Shown piece after piece: positions 46,861-58,902 of a stretch of 64,000 nucleotides of DNA (its first letter is position 1; every line of letters starts with the position of its first letter). The translations under genes and the position numbers were made by a program. Where the stretch lies: contig NC_045441.1 of NCBI RefSeq assembly GCF_002776525.5, positions 67,771,467 to 67,835,466 on the forward strand. Reading direction: 5' to 3'. This DNA is from Piliocolobus tephrosceles (taxonomy: Eukaryota; Chordata; Mammalia; Primates; Cercopithecidae). The notes beneath the pieces are model-generated. The model was not told where the DNA came from, made no database searches, and worked only from the letters and a program-made list of their open reading frames with translations.

Positions 46861-47429
46861 ATGGCCCATAAAACAGTGCCAGTTTGTGAATTGCAAGTAT
46901 GAGATAATCACATAAATTTAGCATCAGCACTTTAAAATGTTTATAACAATTTGATAGAATTATTTCATGTTTGCTATATCTAACAATATACAATTTAAGG
47001 ATGTAATCTGAATGTCTTCTTGTTTAATTTTTCTTTTCCAGAAATTAAATTTTGTTGTATTTTATTCAAGTATTGTTCAATGCTGTGTCAGAGGCAAAAG
47101 CCAACATGTTCTTCTCCACAGATAGTTTGAAGTGTACTGGTCTTTGAGAAATGGTAAAATATCTGGTCCACACAGTAGTATTTGAGTAGAAATAGAAGAG
47201 ATATGATCAGTATGTACTTGGATGAGACTTAAATGTTAGGAAAAGTGTACCCATCAGAGAAGCAAAGAAAGGAGAAGCACCTGCATGAGAGAATCACATA
47301 ATGGCACAGTTAGAAGGGAACTTAAAGATGATTTAAGAACCCAGGCATGTTTTGTAGGCACAACTTTCACTTAACTAGTGAAGTCCAGAGTACCTGCAAT
47401 TTAAAATTGGTAAGTAATACATTATAATC
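46861..47429. other. Noncoding DNA
   Basis: No gene seen. Around 47290-47330, GAATCACATAATGGCACAGT and TAGAAGGGAACTTAAAGATG resemble an old mammalian repeat I cannot name. Confidence 0.4.
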
Positions 47430-47580
47430 GAAAACTGCCCTGTGAGATAGGTGTCATCCTGACTTTGAAAATCAGGAAATTAAGCTAAAAATAATTTACA
47501 GAATGTAATAACAACCTCACAGCTAATAAGGGACAGACCCAATTCTCGTTCTAAATCTCTTTCCACCAAACATAATAAAT
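47430..47580 (+). mobile_element. MIR SINE fragment
   Basis: CCCTGTGAGATAGGTGTCAT, AATCAGGAAATTAAGCTAAA and CCTCACAGCTAATAAGGGAC match MIR in sense order. Confidence 0.7.
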
Positions 47581-49098
47581 CCACAGTTTACACTGAATTG
47601 AGTAAGTACAGGGTGCTTCTTTTTGATCTCCCAAAAATGTTATATGAAATCATTTTGTCAGTTTCATTACTTCCCAGTTATTTTTGCCAGCAGCAAATAC
47701 TAGTTTTCATGAATGAACCTGTAATCTCGTTCAGCAACAATCAATTACAATGGTAAACTTAGGAAGTAACAAACTGCTTATACAGTTTAATGCATTTTCC
47801 ATGAGTAATCAGCATACAGAAAGGCTGCTAACACTTCCCAATAAACCATGGCATGGTCTGAAACGATTTTGCATTTTTAAATATCATGTCTATTTAAAAT
47901 TCCATCATTTGTCTCCTTCTCTAGATGCCCTTGCCTTTCTAAAAGATAGTTTTTTGCTTTAAAAGATTATCCATGAGCAAGAATAAATGACTTGGAATAC
48001 ATTAATATCTACTGCATGCCATTTATACATATAAATGCAATCTTTTTTTCAAGAATTATCTAGACAGCAATCTTTCATATAACAATCCAAGTAATTTTAT
48101 ACCTTAATTGAGGTAATAAAAATATCAAATTTACCACAATTCTGAGATTGCAAATCTTTTGTGTAGTGATTTTCTATAATAGTGATAGAGATTAAAAAGA
48201 AATAAAAAGCACTGCTCTTTTAAAACGAACATTATAATTGTCAGAAATGGGATATTTACTAACTTTCATTCTACCTTCTAGTATACCTCTTAGCAACCCG
48301 GAATTCAATGCTTTCTGTTTTGATTACCTAGTACAAAAGTTCCCTAAGCACCAAACCAGGTAACAAGGTTACAATATCCCTACTGGTTTCTCAGGATATT
48401 AATAAGTAAGTTGGTAAGAGTGAATAGGGAAACAAAGTGAGAAAATATAAATCAAATGAGGAAAATAATATGCTTTGATAGTTACTTTGTAATTTTCAAC
48501 CTTGGTAACTATTTCAAAGGGTCACTTTCTGTCTTCTTTATCCCACCAAAATTTTGTTACTGTGAAACATTTTCATGGAGGATGAACATGAATAATACAC
48601 ATAAAGTGGTGTTTAACATCCTCAGAAAACAAACATTAAATTAAGTTTATGTGATGTGTATTTGGAGAGGTACAGACAGAAAGGATATTCATCCCTTGAA
48701 GCTGTGGATGCCCAATATCAGTTCTCATGGTCTATTGTCTTTGTCATACCAGTTGGTGATATTTGGAATATCAGGTGTATATCTCAAGAGTGCGTTAAAC
48801 AAAAACTAATATTCTAACTTAGTAAGCCCATTCAAGTGAATGATTTGGTAATGGATATGAAGATCTTTCAAAATATAATATCCTTTGACCAAATAATCTA
48901 CACATATAAAACCATCTTAAGGAAATAGCCAGAAATGTAGATTATTTTCAAGGAATTGTTACTTAATATTGTTACAATTATGGCTTTAAATAATTATTTA
49001 AACTGTAATTCATTACTATAATGTTTAAACACATTAAAGTGATTTTTAAAACATAATGACATGAGAATATTCTCACAAATAAGACTTTAAATAAATGA
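47581..49098. other. AT-rich noncoding DNA
   Basis: No gene recognised. The 70-codon frame at 47750-47962 has no domain. A faint L1ME-like phrase occurs near 48880-48960. Confidence 0.4.
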
Positions 49099-49103
49099 CA
49101 CAT

Positions 49104-49465
49104 TGATACGGTTTGGCTGTGTTCCCAACCAAATCTCATCTTGAATCGTAACTCCCACAATTCCCACGCGTCGTGGGAGGAATCTGTTGGGAGGTGATTG
49201 AATTATGGGGGCAGATCTTTTCTGTGCTGTTCTCATCATACTGAATGAGTCTCACAAGATCTGATGGTTTTAAAAACGAGAGTTTTTTCTGCACAAGCTC
49301 TCTCTTTGCCTGCCACCATCCATGTAAGACCTAACTTACTCCTCCTAGCCTTCTGCAATGATTGTAAGCTCTCCCCAGTCACGTGGAACTGTAAGTCCAT
49401 TAAACCTCTTTCTCTTCCCAGTCTCGGTTATGTCTTTATCAGCAGCGTGAAAACAGACTAATACA
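49104..49465 (+). repeat. 5' LTR of the MaLR provirus
   Basis: It runs from TGATACGGTTTGGCTGTG to GACTAATACA, with AAACCTCTTTCTCTTCCC and ATGTCTTTATCAGCAGCG near the end. It is visibly diverged from the 3' LTR, so the integration is old. Confidence 0.93.
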
Positions 49466-49561
49466 GTAAATTTGTACCAATAGAGTGGGGCGCTGCTAAA
49501 AAGATACCCAAAAATTTGGAAGTGACTTTAGAACTGAGTAACAGGCAGAGGTTGGAATAGT

Positions 49562-49972
49562 TTGAAGGGCTCAGAAAAAGACAGGAAACTGTGGGAAAGT
49601 TTGGAGCTTCCTAGAGACTTGTTGAATGACTTTTACCAAAATGCTGATAATGATATGGACAAAGAAATCCAGGCTGAGGTGGTCTCAGCTAGAGATGAGG
49701 AACCTGTTGGGAATTGGAGCAAAGATGGCTCTCGCTATGCTTTAGTAAAGAGCCTGGCAGCATTTTGCCCCTGCCCTAGAGATCTGTGGAACTTTGACCT
49801 TGAGGGAGATGATTTAGGGTATCTGGCAGAAGAAGTTTCTAAGCAACAAAGCATTCAAGAGGTTACTTGGGTGCTGTTAAAAGCATTCCATTTTAATTGG
49901 GAAGAAGAGCATAAAAGTTCAGAAGATTTGCAGCCTAACAATGTGATAGAAAATAAAAATCCAATTTTCTGA
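49562..49972 (+). pseudogene. MaLR internal open frame (136 codons), gag-like remnant of unknown function
   Basis: It reads from MKGSEKDRKLWESLELPRDL to ENKNPIF. The segment RDLWNFDLEGDDLGYLAEEV is acidic and likely helical. No retroviral enzyme motif is present. It corresponds to the 5' part of THE1/MST internal sequence, whose coding capacity is historically attributed to gag. Being open over 411 bases in an old element is unusual but not proof of function. The first codon is only the first available ATG; the frame may have begun upstream. Confidence 0.55.
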
Positions 49973-50229
49973 GTAGAAATTCAGGCTGGCTGCAGAAATT
50001 TGCATAAGTAATAAGGAGCCAAAGGTTAACCCCAAGACAATGGGGAAAATGTCTCCAGAGCATGTCAGAGGTCTTCACAGAAGCCCCTCCCATCACAGGC
50101 CCAGAAACCTAGAAGGAAAAAGTGGTCTCAGATAACACTCCGGACTGTGGACTTTCGAGTTAATGCTTAAATGAGTTAAGACTTTGGGGGACTGCTGGGA
50201 AGGCATGATTGTTTTTGAAATGTGAGGAC

Positions 50230-50553
50230 GGCCGGGCATGGTGGCTCAAGCCTGTAATCCCAGCACTTTGGGAGGCCGAGACGGGCGGATCACGAGGTCA
50301 GGAGATTGAGACCATCCCGGCTAACATGGTGAAACCCCGTCTCTACTAAAAAAAAAAAATTCAAAAAATTAGCCAGGCATGGTGGCAGGTGCCTGTGGTC
50401 CCAGCTACTCGGGAGGCTGAGGCAGGAGAATGGTGGAAACCCGGGAGGCGGAGCTTGCCGTGAGCTCACATCCCGCCGCTGCACTCCAGCCTCGGCGACA
50501 GAGCAAGACTCCGTCTCAAACAAACAAACAAAAAAAAAAAAAAAAAAAAAAAA
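50230..50553 (+). mobile_element. AluY inserted in the MaLR internal region
   Basis: A full Alu (GGCCGGGCATGGTGGCTCAA to a (CAAA)n then A tail). The 13-bp target-site duplication GAAATGTGAGGAC is exact at 50217-50229 and 50554-50566, both MaLR sequence. It post-dates the provirus. Confidence 0.96.
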
Positions 50554-50595
50554 GAAATGTGAGGACATGAGATTTGGGAGGGGCCATGGGAAGAA

Positions 50596-50954
50596 CGATA
50601 TGGTTTGGCTGTGTTTCCACCCAAATCTCATCTTGAATTGTAACTCTCACAATTCCCACATGTTGTGGGAGGAGCTTGGTGGGAGGTGATTGAATTATGG
50701 GGGCGGGTCTTTCCCATGCTGTTCTTATGATAGTGAGTAAGTCTTATGAGATCTGACTGTTTTAAAAATGAGTTTCCCTGCACAAGCTCTCTCTTTGCCT
50801 GCCACCATCCATGTAAGACGTAACTTGCTCCTCCTTGTCTTCCACCATGATTGTGAAGCCTTTCCAGCCATATGGAACTGTAAGTCCATTAAACCTTGTT
50901 TTCTTTCTGTTCTTGGGTATGTCTTTATCAGCAGCATGAAAATGAATGAATACA
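50596..50954 (+). repeat. 3' LTR of the MaLR provirus
   Basis: It runs from CGATATGGTTTGGCTGTG to AATGAATGAATACA and is collinear with the 5' LTR. The 3' end GACTAATACA has become AATGAATACA. Confidence 0.93.
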
Positions 50955-50959
50955 CACAT

Positions 50960-53284
50960 ACACAAAGACATAGATGATGTGAACGAGAAACAACCAAATT
51001 CACTGCAGCTCTCTAAATAGAGTGAGATTTTTATTATTACCTTCTATGTTTCTTGATATTGTCCAGCATAGCTATTTCAATAAAATGTGCATCTTTATGA
51101 TTCAAATATATTTAATGTAAATATTCTAAATTGAAATTTCCTTTATGTGGAAAAATACTAACTTCTCTACATTCATAAAGCAAAGTGAAAAGGAAATGCT
51201 AAACTATCACAGATTATACCCACAAGACTTCTGACAAATTGCTTAATTAGAAAAATCAGAGACTACTGTTATCATCTTTATATACTGCCTATTTCTGAAT
51301 TCAGCTTTCATATCTTTAAGCAAATTTTCTCATCCACCTCACACACCAATTTGTATGCCTCTTCTCCACCAAAATCCCACACTCCAGGATGATGAATGCT
51401 TCTGTTCACTGTTGTACTAGTGGAAAGGATGGGCACATAGTGTGAGGGAGAGGGGAGTTCATTAGAGAAGATGTCGGAGAAGGCTAGAGAAAGAAGAGGC
51501 AGGAGAGGTGGGCTTCATAGTTGGGGGTGATATTTACATTTTAAAAATATCATAGACTGGAAAAAATAAATCAATTTTTAATTTGCATTTATGAAACTCC
51601 AGATAAAACTATAATAATTAAACTCTAAGTGTTCCTCTTTTAATTATGTAATACTTTTTAGCTTTTGTGATATGAAATCTTAGAAAATGCCAACTATTTA
51701 ATGAAAAAAATTAAAACAAAGTTAATCTGACATTTCTTTAGTATTTTAAATAATATAGACTAGTATTTTGGGGAGAGGTTATTTTTAAAAATCAGCTACT
51801 CATCTGACATTGCATGACCAAAATTACTTCAAAGGATTGGAGACAAAAAATAAGACTAAAAATGTCCAAGTACCTTCTTCATTAGTGGATAGGACTGAAG
51901 ATCTGCTTATTTTGTGATAGCAGATTAACTTTCAAAGTTTTCTTTGAGAGCCAATAATCAAATACATGCTTGGAAAGAAGTTCAAGAAAGACCAAAGTCA
52001 TCATTTTTGAACATGAATTTTAGTAACAGAAGAGAGATAAGAAGTGAGTTCTCAATGAAGTATAAGGAATGAATATTGACAATGTTTATTTCACTTGTTC
52101 TTCCATTTTTGACAGCAATTCCTCTAACAACACCTTTTTTAATGTGTTTGTTTTATTTTTAAAAAAGGAAGGGGGATACAGGAAGAATAAGGGCCTTTTT
52201 TTTTTTTTTGCCTCCAGCACTGGCTAATAAAATAAGAAACAGTTGTCTCTGCTCTATTAAGGGTTGATAGGAAAATTGTAGTGGAATGACTTTGGCTGCT
52301 GGAGGCAGGGCACCACCGACAGTGCCTCAGCTTATTCATCCGTGACAGCGCTGAAGCTGAGAGCCTGCCATTTCCCAGGAGCAAGGAATAGTGGAAATGA
52401 CAAAAGGAAATCTTAGAATGGACATAATAAAAATGATGGTTACATTTGAGGCTGTTATCAGGACTTCTCTCATGCCAACTTTGAAAGTAAAGATTTTAAT
52501 ATTATGAGAACTGTAACTATCCTTAATTCAGATTTCAGCAGTCTGGTAGTACAGTAAGTCACATCTTGGTGGGATCTACAAAAACTTTTGCAAAAATGTT
52601 TAATTGTATGACAGCATTTCAAAAGCATTTCCCTTGATCAGATAAGGACCTTTGAGTGAATCTATTTTATCAACTAATGATTAGTTTCATGTAGCTAGGT
52701 TACATAGTATAAATTACTTTTAAAACCCCCTTCCAAAGAATTCATGGTTTAATAAACTATAGTAAATGACACTGTGTCTAAAACAGTGTAGCAACCAGTT
52801 CTGCGATTTGCAGTTAATATACCATTAATGTCTGACTGAAAGCTAACTTCTGTTTTTCAGTGAACCTGCCCAAACACAAATATTATACAGTAATGTGGTT
52901 GTGATGTGAATATTTCACATAAATAGTATTAATGTATTAATCAACTTTCTATAATTGCTGTATCTCCTACATTTTAAACATGTTTTTATCTTCTGCTTTT
53001 CTTACTTCATTTGCTTCTAAAGAGAACAATTGTCTTGCTTCCTCATATTTCTTTATTGCTGTTAATCTTAAGGACATATAAAAGGATTACCTTATTCACA
53101 AGGGGAAAAAGGTCATTAGAAAGCCTCACTCCTTTATTTTCTCCTTCCTGCCTTTCGCTGATTTCATGGAAGAAATCTTAGACTGTTTTTCCATTGCTAG
53201 TAGAAGAGTAGTTATTAACACACAGGAAAGCAAGCACACACATTCTATCAATAAATACTGCTCGAGCCATGGGTTCACAATTCA
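50960..53284. other. Noncoding DNA, 2.3 kb
   Basis: No gene recognised. The segment 52200-52385 is less AT-rich than its surroundings and contains CTGCTGGAGGCAGGGCACCA. It holds an 81-codon minus frame (52139-52384) without a domain; it could be a conserved noncoding element but nothing here proves it. Confidence 0.4.
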
Positions 53285-53400
53285 CTAATTCATTTATTCA
53301 GTCAGTTAGCCCACAAACATTTATTAGGTATTTATTGTATTCCAGAAACTGTGATAGACTCTGGATATTAAAGGATAGATTCAACATGTTTCAATAAAGG
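53285..53400 (+). mobile_element. Ancient repeat fragment (ATTCATT...ATTTATTAGGTA type)
   Basis: AATTCATTTATTCAGTCAGT and ACAAACATTTATTAGGTATT, then GTATTCCAGAAACTGTGATA, is the start of the same ancient family as 16165-16970. Family unassigned. Confidence 0.45.
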
Positions 53401-54608
53401 AATAAATGAATAAATAAAGAAAATACTGAATCAGTGAATGATTAATTAGCGATAAGATCAGCTATTTATAGAAATGCACTAATTCGGAAACCCAATGTGC
53501 TGGGCCAGTTTTCTTCAAGGAGTGGAACAAATGAAGAAGACAATATTGCCTCAGAGTGAAAGTTTCATTCTTTGAGGGAGGTGTTAGATCACAGAAATCT
53601 GTTTTTGTTTGGGGTTTACCTCAGTAAAGAAAAGGGGTAGATTTCACCTGCTACTTGGTTAAACTGACAAGCTATTAATGATTTTCCAATTAAATTGTGA
53701 TCTATACGTGATTTATTTTGCTACTTTTCCCTTTAACTTCCAACTGTTACCTGAATACCAGAAAAAAATTGGTCAGAAAGTAAAGCACACACCAAACCTC
53801 GTAGCCTTTCTATTCTGCAAGAGAATGTGGCAGGAGGTGAACTTCAGGAAATGAGTTTCCACGTTTTTAGTCTCCCAAATGAAGACAAACATGGGTGTAG
53901 GGGCTAAAAAAAAGTCTTACTGAGAGGTCAAGGTTTGTGAATGTTGCAAAAGCCCATGAGGCTTTGGTGGTGGGGGAGAAATGTAGGGGGATTTTATTTG
54001 GAAAACTCGTGCAGGAACAAACTGTGGTATTTGTAAGGGGAGGAAAAAAGGGTGTAGGGATTCCTCCTGCTCTCACTTTCCCTCTACCAACGATAAACTG
54101 GCACCAGCAACTCATATTCTCTGCTGCTCTGAGATCATTGAGATTTCTTCCAGAACTTCAAGGAAATCAGTAATATACATTCTTTAATGGAGTCATGAGA
54201 TGAGACAATAATATTCCAACATATTCAAATAAAAAGTTTGCCAGAGCAATGGCAGAATCATGGAAAAAAGAATTCAATACTACCCAGTATTAGATTGTTG
54301 CTGGAGTAGATAGAAACTGCCCCAAAATTTCCAGTTTCACAGTGTTAAAAGAAAAACTTCAGCCGAATTAAATTTAAAGGGGTTTAAATGAGCAACAAAT
54401 GATTCACAAATTGGGCAGTCCCCAGAATCACAGCGGATTCAGAGAGACTCCGGTGCACCGATGTGGTGGAAGAAGATTTATGGACAGCAAAAGAAAAGTG
54501 ATATACAGAAAATGAAAGTGAGGTACAGAAACAACTAGATTGGTTACATGTTGGCATTTGCCTTATTTGAACATGGTCTAAACACTCGGTAGTGTATGAG
54601 TGGTTTTT
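53401..54608. other. Noncoding DNA
   Basis: No gene recognised. Overlapping frames at 53867-54115 (-) and 53937-54173 (+) carry no domain. Confidence 0.4.
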
Positions 54609-54918
54609 GGCCGGGCGCGGTGGCTCAAGCCTGTAATCCCAGCACTTTGGGAGGCCGAGACGGGCGGATCACGAGGTCAGAAGATCGAGACCATCCTGGC
54701 TAACACGGTGAAACCCCGTCTCTACTAAAAACTACAAAAGAAAAGCTAGCCGGACGAGGTGGCGGCGTCTGTAGTCCCAGCTACCAGGGAGGCTGAGGCA
54801 GGAGAATGGCGTAAACCCGGGAGGCGGAGTTTGCAGTGAGCTGAGATCGGGCCACAGCACTCCAGCCTGGGTGACAGAGCGAGAGGCTCTGTCTCAAAAA
54901 AAAAAAAAAAAAAAAAAA
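54609..54918 (+). mobile_element. Young AluY, Old World monkey type
   Basis: It starts GGCCGGGCGCGGTGGCTCAA and carries CTAGCCGGACGAGGTGG and GGCGTAAACCCGGGAGG. It has a 24-A tail. I do not see an unambiguous target-site duplication. Confidence 0.94.
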
Positions 54919-55166
54919 GAAGTATGGCTGCTAGGATTGACCAAGACTCAGCTATTGTTACGGGCACATACTACTAAGTCAGGTTTTCAATCTTGTCTAC
55001 CTATGAAGTTAGATTACTGTCCATCCACAAGGACTCCAATACAGAAGTACAGAGTCCCTCTTAGGCCATTTGTTGTTCGCTTTAAGAACAGTCATTTAAT
55101 TTATATGTATAAGAATATTTCTTGGACTTCTGCCTTGCCAATGGCTCTTTGACGAATGGGTTTCTG

Positions 55167-55775
55167 GTGAGACTGATGATTCTTACGTATCATGTTGGCA
55201 AAAATTTTAAATTTTTCAATACACTTTGGTGGAAAACTTCTGGCAAATTTCTCACTTATGGAGAGCAATTTGGAAAAATCTATTAAGCATAAGATTCATT
55301 TGCTCTTTGACACAGCAACCTCACTTCAAGATAGTTATCCCTCAGATACACTCCACACATACAAGAACTGAGGTTAGCACATTATTTGTGGTAATCAAAG
55401 AGTGAAAACAATCCAGTGTCCTCTATGGAATAATCACTCTGCCTTGCGTCTCTAAAAGAGAATGAAGATTACCTCAGTGTTATGTAAAAATCTCCAGGAT
55501 ATGTCATGAAGTGGAAAGAAGAACGTGCAAGACAGTGATACAGTATGTTAAATTTTATATAAAAGAAGAGATGAAAATATAAAGTATAAAAAGATATTTG
55601 CTTGTATTTTCAGAAAGACAGGCTAAAAAGATACAAAAGAAACTAAGTTAGGAATGGGGACCAAGTTAGGAATACATGAACAGAGACAAATAAAAATGAA
55701 ACTTAATGTATGTTTTTTAAATCTCATTTTTGTATTTTAACTATGTGAATGTATGACTATTCAAAAAATAAAATT
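55167..55775 (+). mobile_element. Old L1 (L1ME class) fragment
   Basis: TATGGAGAGCAATTTGGAAA, CTCTTTGACACAGCAACCTC, TTTGTGGTAATCAAAGAGTG and ACAATCCAGTGTCCTCT align in order with L1 ORF2 C-terminus and 3'UTR. Highly decayed; no open frame. Confidence 0.75.
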
Positions 55776-56655
55776 AAAATGTATAAATAAGTTAATATCA
55801 GATGTTAATCTACTTTAGTTTTGCAATCTTGACATAGATAAAATGATATTCTCTCTGGTCTGTTGATGTTCAGAATTCTCCATAGCACTATTACCTTATC
55901 AGGCCTATCAGTCTTTTGGTTTTATGAGGGTAAAGATACAAATGATCATCTAACATTCTGGGGGTCCACTTGGATTTCTGTGCCAGTGAGAATATTCACA
56001 GAATATTATTTGGGGCAAAATAAAAAAGTAAGATCTAAATCTGTGTACTGTAAATAATTTAGTCTATTTTGGGTGTTTCTAAATGGTGATAAATTGTTAT
56101 CGTAAGGAACTGCTATCAGGCCACTGGAGCAGCCTCAGTCTTCCTCCATGTGCTGAAAAGGGTCCTCTAGGCCTTTCTAGAGTCGAACAAAAGCTTGTAC
56201 CTTGGATTCAGCAAGCCTGGGTCTGTGCAAAACAGATGGTGACAGAAGCTTCCTCAAACTGTTGTGTGGGGGTATCCTTAGGAATTCCTCTCCCTTTTTC
56301 CTCTTGATGAAATCAATTAGAAATAATTCTTCCCAGGTCCTGAATAAATCTCTTCGGGAAGGATTATAAATCAGTGTGACCCTTGTGACTGGCAGTGGCA
56401 GAAAATCTGACCCTCTAGTCCTGTGGACTATGAAAACTTTGCTCAGGTGAAGATCACAAAAAGTAGTCTTCAGCAAGAATAAAGATTATTGCTAGATTTT
56501 ATTATTTTGTGAATAGTTTAGCCTAATAACTTATGAGGCAAAAATTTAAAACAGTTTATATATTTATTTTAATTGGAGATATCATGTGTTTAAGTGTGTC
56601 AATAACTTTATTAAAACATGTCTTTAGAATGAAACCATAAAAAGAATTTTCCCAA
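55776..56655. other. Noncoding DNA
   Basis: No gene recognised. Two frames overlap on opposite strands (56083-56307 +, 56177-56476 -), both without domains. Confidence 0.4.
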
Positions 56656-56659
56656 CTAT

Positions 56660-56960
56660 TCTAATTCTCCAGCTGCTACATCTACTCTAACCCTTATGCT
56701 ACCCTTATTCAATTTAAGTAAGATTACCTGCCACTATATTTGACTAATAAAATATGAGTGAAAGTGGCATGTGACTTCTGGAAAAAGGCATTAAATTACC
56801 AGAGTGGCAATCCTTTATTCTTGCTGAAATTATTTTGGGAGGCTGTATGAAGAAGAATTTTTCAGCAGCCTGGTCCTTAAGGGTCTTAGAAGGCAGTTTC
56901 CCTGCTGATCCATGCTGAATATACCACGTGGAAAGAAATAGAAAAGACAAGGACCAAAGA
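56660..56960 (+). mobile_element. Possible decayed MLT1-type LTR
   Basis: AATAAAATATGAGTGAAAGT, GGCATGTGACTTCTGG and AGCCTGGTCCTTAAGGGTC resemble the middle of MLT1 LTRs. Too diverged to assign firmly. Confidence 0.4.
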
Positions 56961-58368
56961 GCCTTTATTTGCAGTAGGTCTTTACTTCTGTCCAGAGAAG
57001 GACAGTCTCTGATTTCAAGACCCAGAGTTTACCCTGTAGCAAATATGCACATATATTTATCATTATGATTTGAATAGGAGAGCCATCTAGACAACTCCAA
57101 ACAAACAGACTGCTGCCTAGAAGGTATGCAGACTGGGAGATAAAGGACTGATGAACGGGCTTCAGTGACCAATTCCCTCATCAGTTATCTTCCTCACTGT
57201 AAATCAATTGCAAACCAATCTCTTAAGAGTTAGCATTAGTCAGTCAGCTCCTGGTACCTTCTGAAAACAAAGAAAATATCAAGATTCTGGGACTGTAGAT
57301 CTCAAGATCAGATTGAATAATCTCACCCTTTGATCTCACCACTTTCAAACCACAACATCCCAGAGAGTATCTACAATGCAAATGTTAATGAAATCATCAT
57401 TACTTTCATATTAATATAAAGAAAAGAAATCCAACCTACCAAAGTCTACAAACTTAACCTAAATTTATTTAGTACTGTTTTATAGTATTTTATAAGAAAA
57501 TAATTAAAATAGGAAATATAGAGGCATACTGATTGTTAATAACGGTATCAGAACAAGAAAAAAAAAATTCTATTCAGGATGAACATTAGCTAAATCTGAA
57601 TAACAGAATTCACTGACCAATTTGGTCTTTGAAGGTTTACAGGTGAAAAAAAGTTCAGATGTGAAAAGGTTTACAAATGAAAAGAAGTTCTGTAAAATCT
57701 CCAATCTAATAAAAGCACACAAAAGTGCTACTCATCTTGTTCTCACTTTCATCAAGTTCAATTAGGTTGTCAAAATTAAAATGAGGTTTAATACAATCCA
57801 AATCTCCAACTTTCAAGGTAGCATTCAAGATTTCTTTTAAATTTTCTAATTTGTTGCTCAAGAAGAGAGTACAGATGAGAGCTGAACTGGAACATGCAAG
57901 GAATGTTCATATATTCACAAAGTTAAAAAAATATGCTTTAGCTATTTATACACACAGATGTTTAAGAGATGAATTACATGTTCTGCCTTCAAACTTAGAA
58001 ATAACAATTAAGACTAAAAAGAAAAAAGTTGTATTATCTAATTTACCAAGACTTTTGCTTGTTCCAATATTTGTTTTCCTCTTTTGTTAGTCATCAGAAT
58101 CAAGTTCTAAAGTCTTTATCTTATTAAATTAGGTAAGTGAGCTTCACTCAATTTGAGAGACAAACTTGAAACTTACATTAGCTTCAGACTAATTTGTTAA
58201 ATGACTATGGCCATACTGAAAGATGTAATACATCCCCTGTCTATGACTATGGCTATAGTCTACAACCATGGACTATAGATGTCATTTAGGTTTTGTTCAG
58301 CTTATCATTTTAATCTTTGAAAATACTCTTATCAGAAACAAAAGGTGAAATGTAAAATCATTTTTTGA
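56961..58368. other. AT-rich noncoding DNA
   Basis: No gene recognised. A partial tandem repeat GGTTTACA-GTGAAAA-GTTC occurs at 57633-57655 and 57668-57690. The 79-codon frame at 57851-58090 has no domain. Confidence 0.4.
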
Positions 58369-58378
58369 ACAAAGCCCA

Positions 58379-58383
<5 letters not shown>

Positions 58384-58414
<31 letters not shown>

Positions 58415-58568
58415 TCGGTTTTTCCTTTTTTTCCCGGGGGGGGGGGGGGGGGCAAGCTCCGCCGTTTTNNNNNNNNNNNNNNNNNNNNNNNNNNNNNNNN
58501 NNNNNNNNNNNNNNNNNNNNNNNNNNNNNNNNNNNNNNNNNNNNNNNNNNNNNNNNNNNNNNNNNNNN

Positions 58569-58603
<35 letters not shown>

Positions 58604-58887
58604 AGACGGAGTCTCTCTCTGTTGCCCAGGCTGGAGTGCAGTGGCCAGATCTCAGCTTACTGCAAGCTCCGCCTCCCGGGTTTACGCCATTCTCCTGCCT
58701 CAGCCTCCCTGGTAGCTGGGACTACAGGCGCCCGCCACCTCGCCCGGCTAGTTTTTGTATTTTTTTTTAGTAGAGACGGGGGTTTCACCGTGTTAGCCAG
58801 GATGGTCTCGATCTCCTGACCTCGTGATCCGCCCGTCTCGGCCTCCCAAAGTGGTGGGATTATAGGCTTGAGCCACCGCGCCCGGCC
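58384..58887 (-). mobile_element. Young AluY (monkey type) containing an assembly gap
   Basis: The 15-bp target-site duplication ACAAAGCCCACTCTT is exact at 58369-58383 and 58888-58902. Everything between is one Alu insertion on the minus strand. A T tail, odd filler (G17 run at 58436-58452), a stray GCAAGCTCCGCC from the Alu body and 100 Ns precede a second T tail and a complete Alu (58600-58887). A full Alu already lies after the gap. Confidence 0.93.
58469..58568. other. Assembly gap of 100 N
   Basis: Exactly 100 Ns, the usual size for a gap of unknown length. It sits inside the AluY T-tail region. Confidence 0.99.
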
Positions 58888-58902
58888 ACAAAGCCCACTC
58901 TT

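Larger units (their letters stand above)
49104..50954 (+). mobile_element. Complete MaLR (THE1/MST) provirus, LTR-internal-LTR, with Alu inside
   Basis: Two same-orientation LTRs (49104-49465 and 50596-50954) flank an internal region. The 5-bp target duplication CACAT is exact at 49099-49103 and 50955-50959, proving a single retroviral-type integration. MaLRs are nonautonomous ERVL relatives with no pol or env. The internal region without the Alu is about 0.8 kb, about half of the THE1 internal length I recall, so it is internally deleted. A purine-rich tract (GGGAGGGGCCATGGGAAGAA) precedes the 3' LTR. The 3' LTR begins CG instead of TG. Confidence 0.95.

Noticed and set aside
58365..58819. 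135-codon and 79-codon frames through the 100-N gap
   Set aside because: They consist of poly-T, Ns and antisense Alu.
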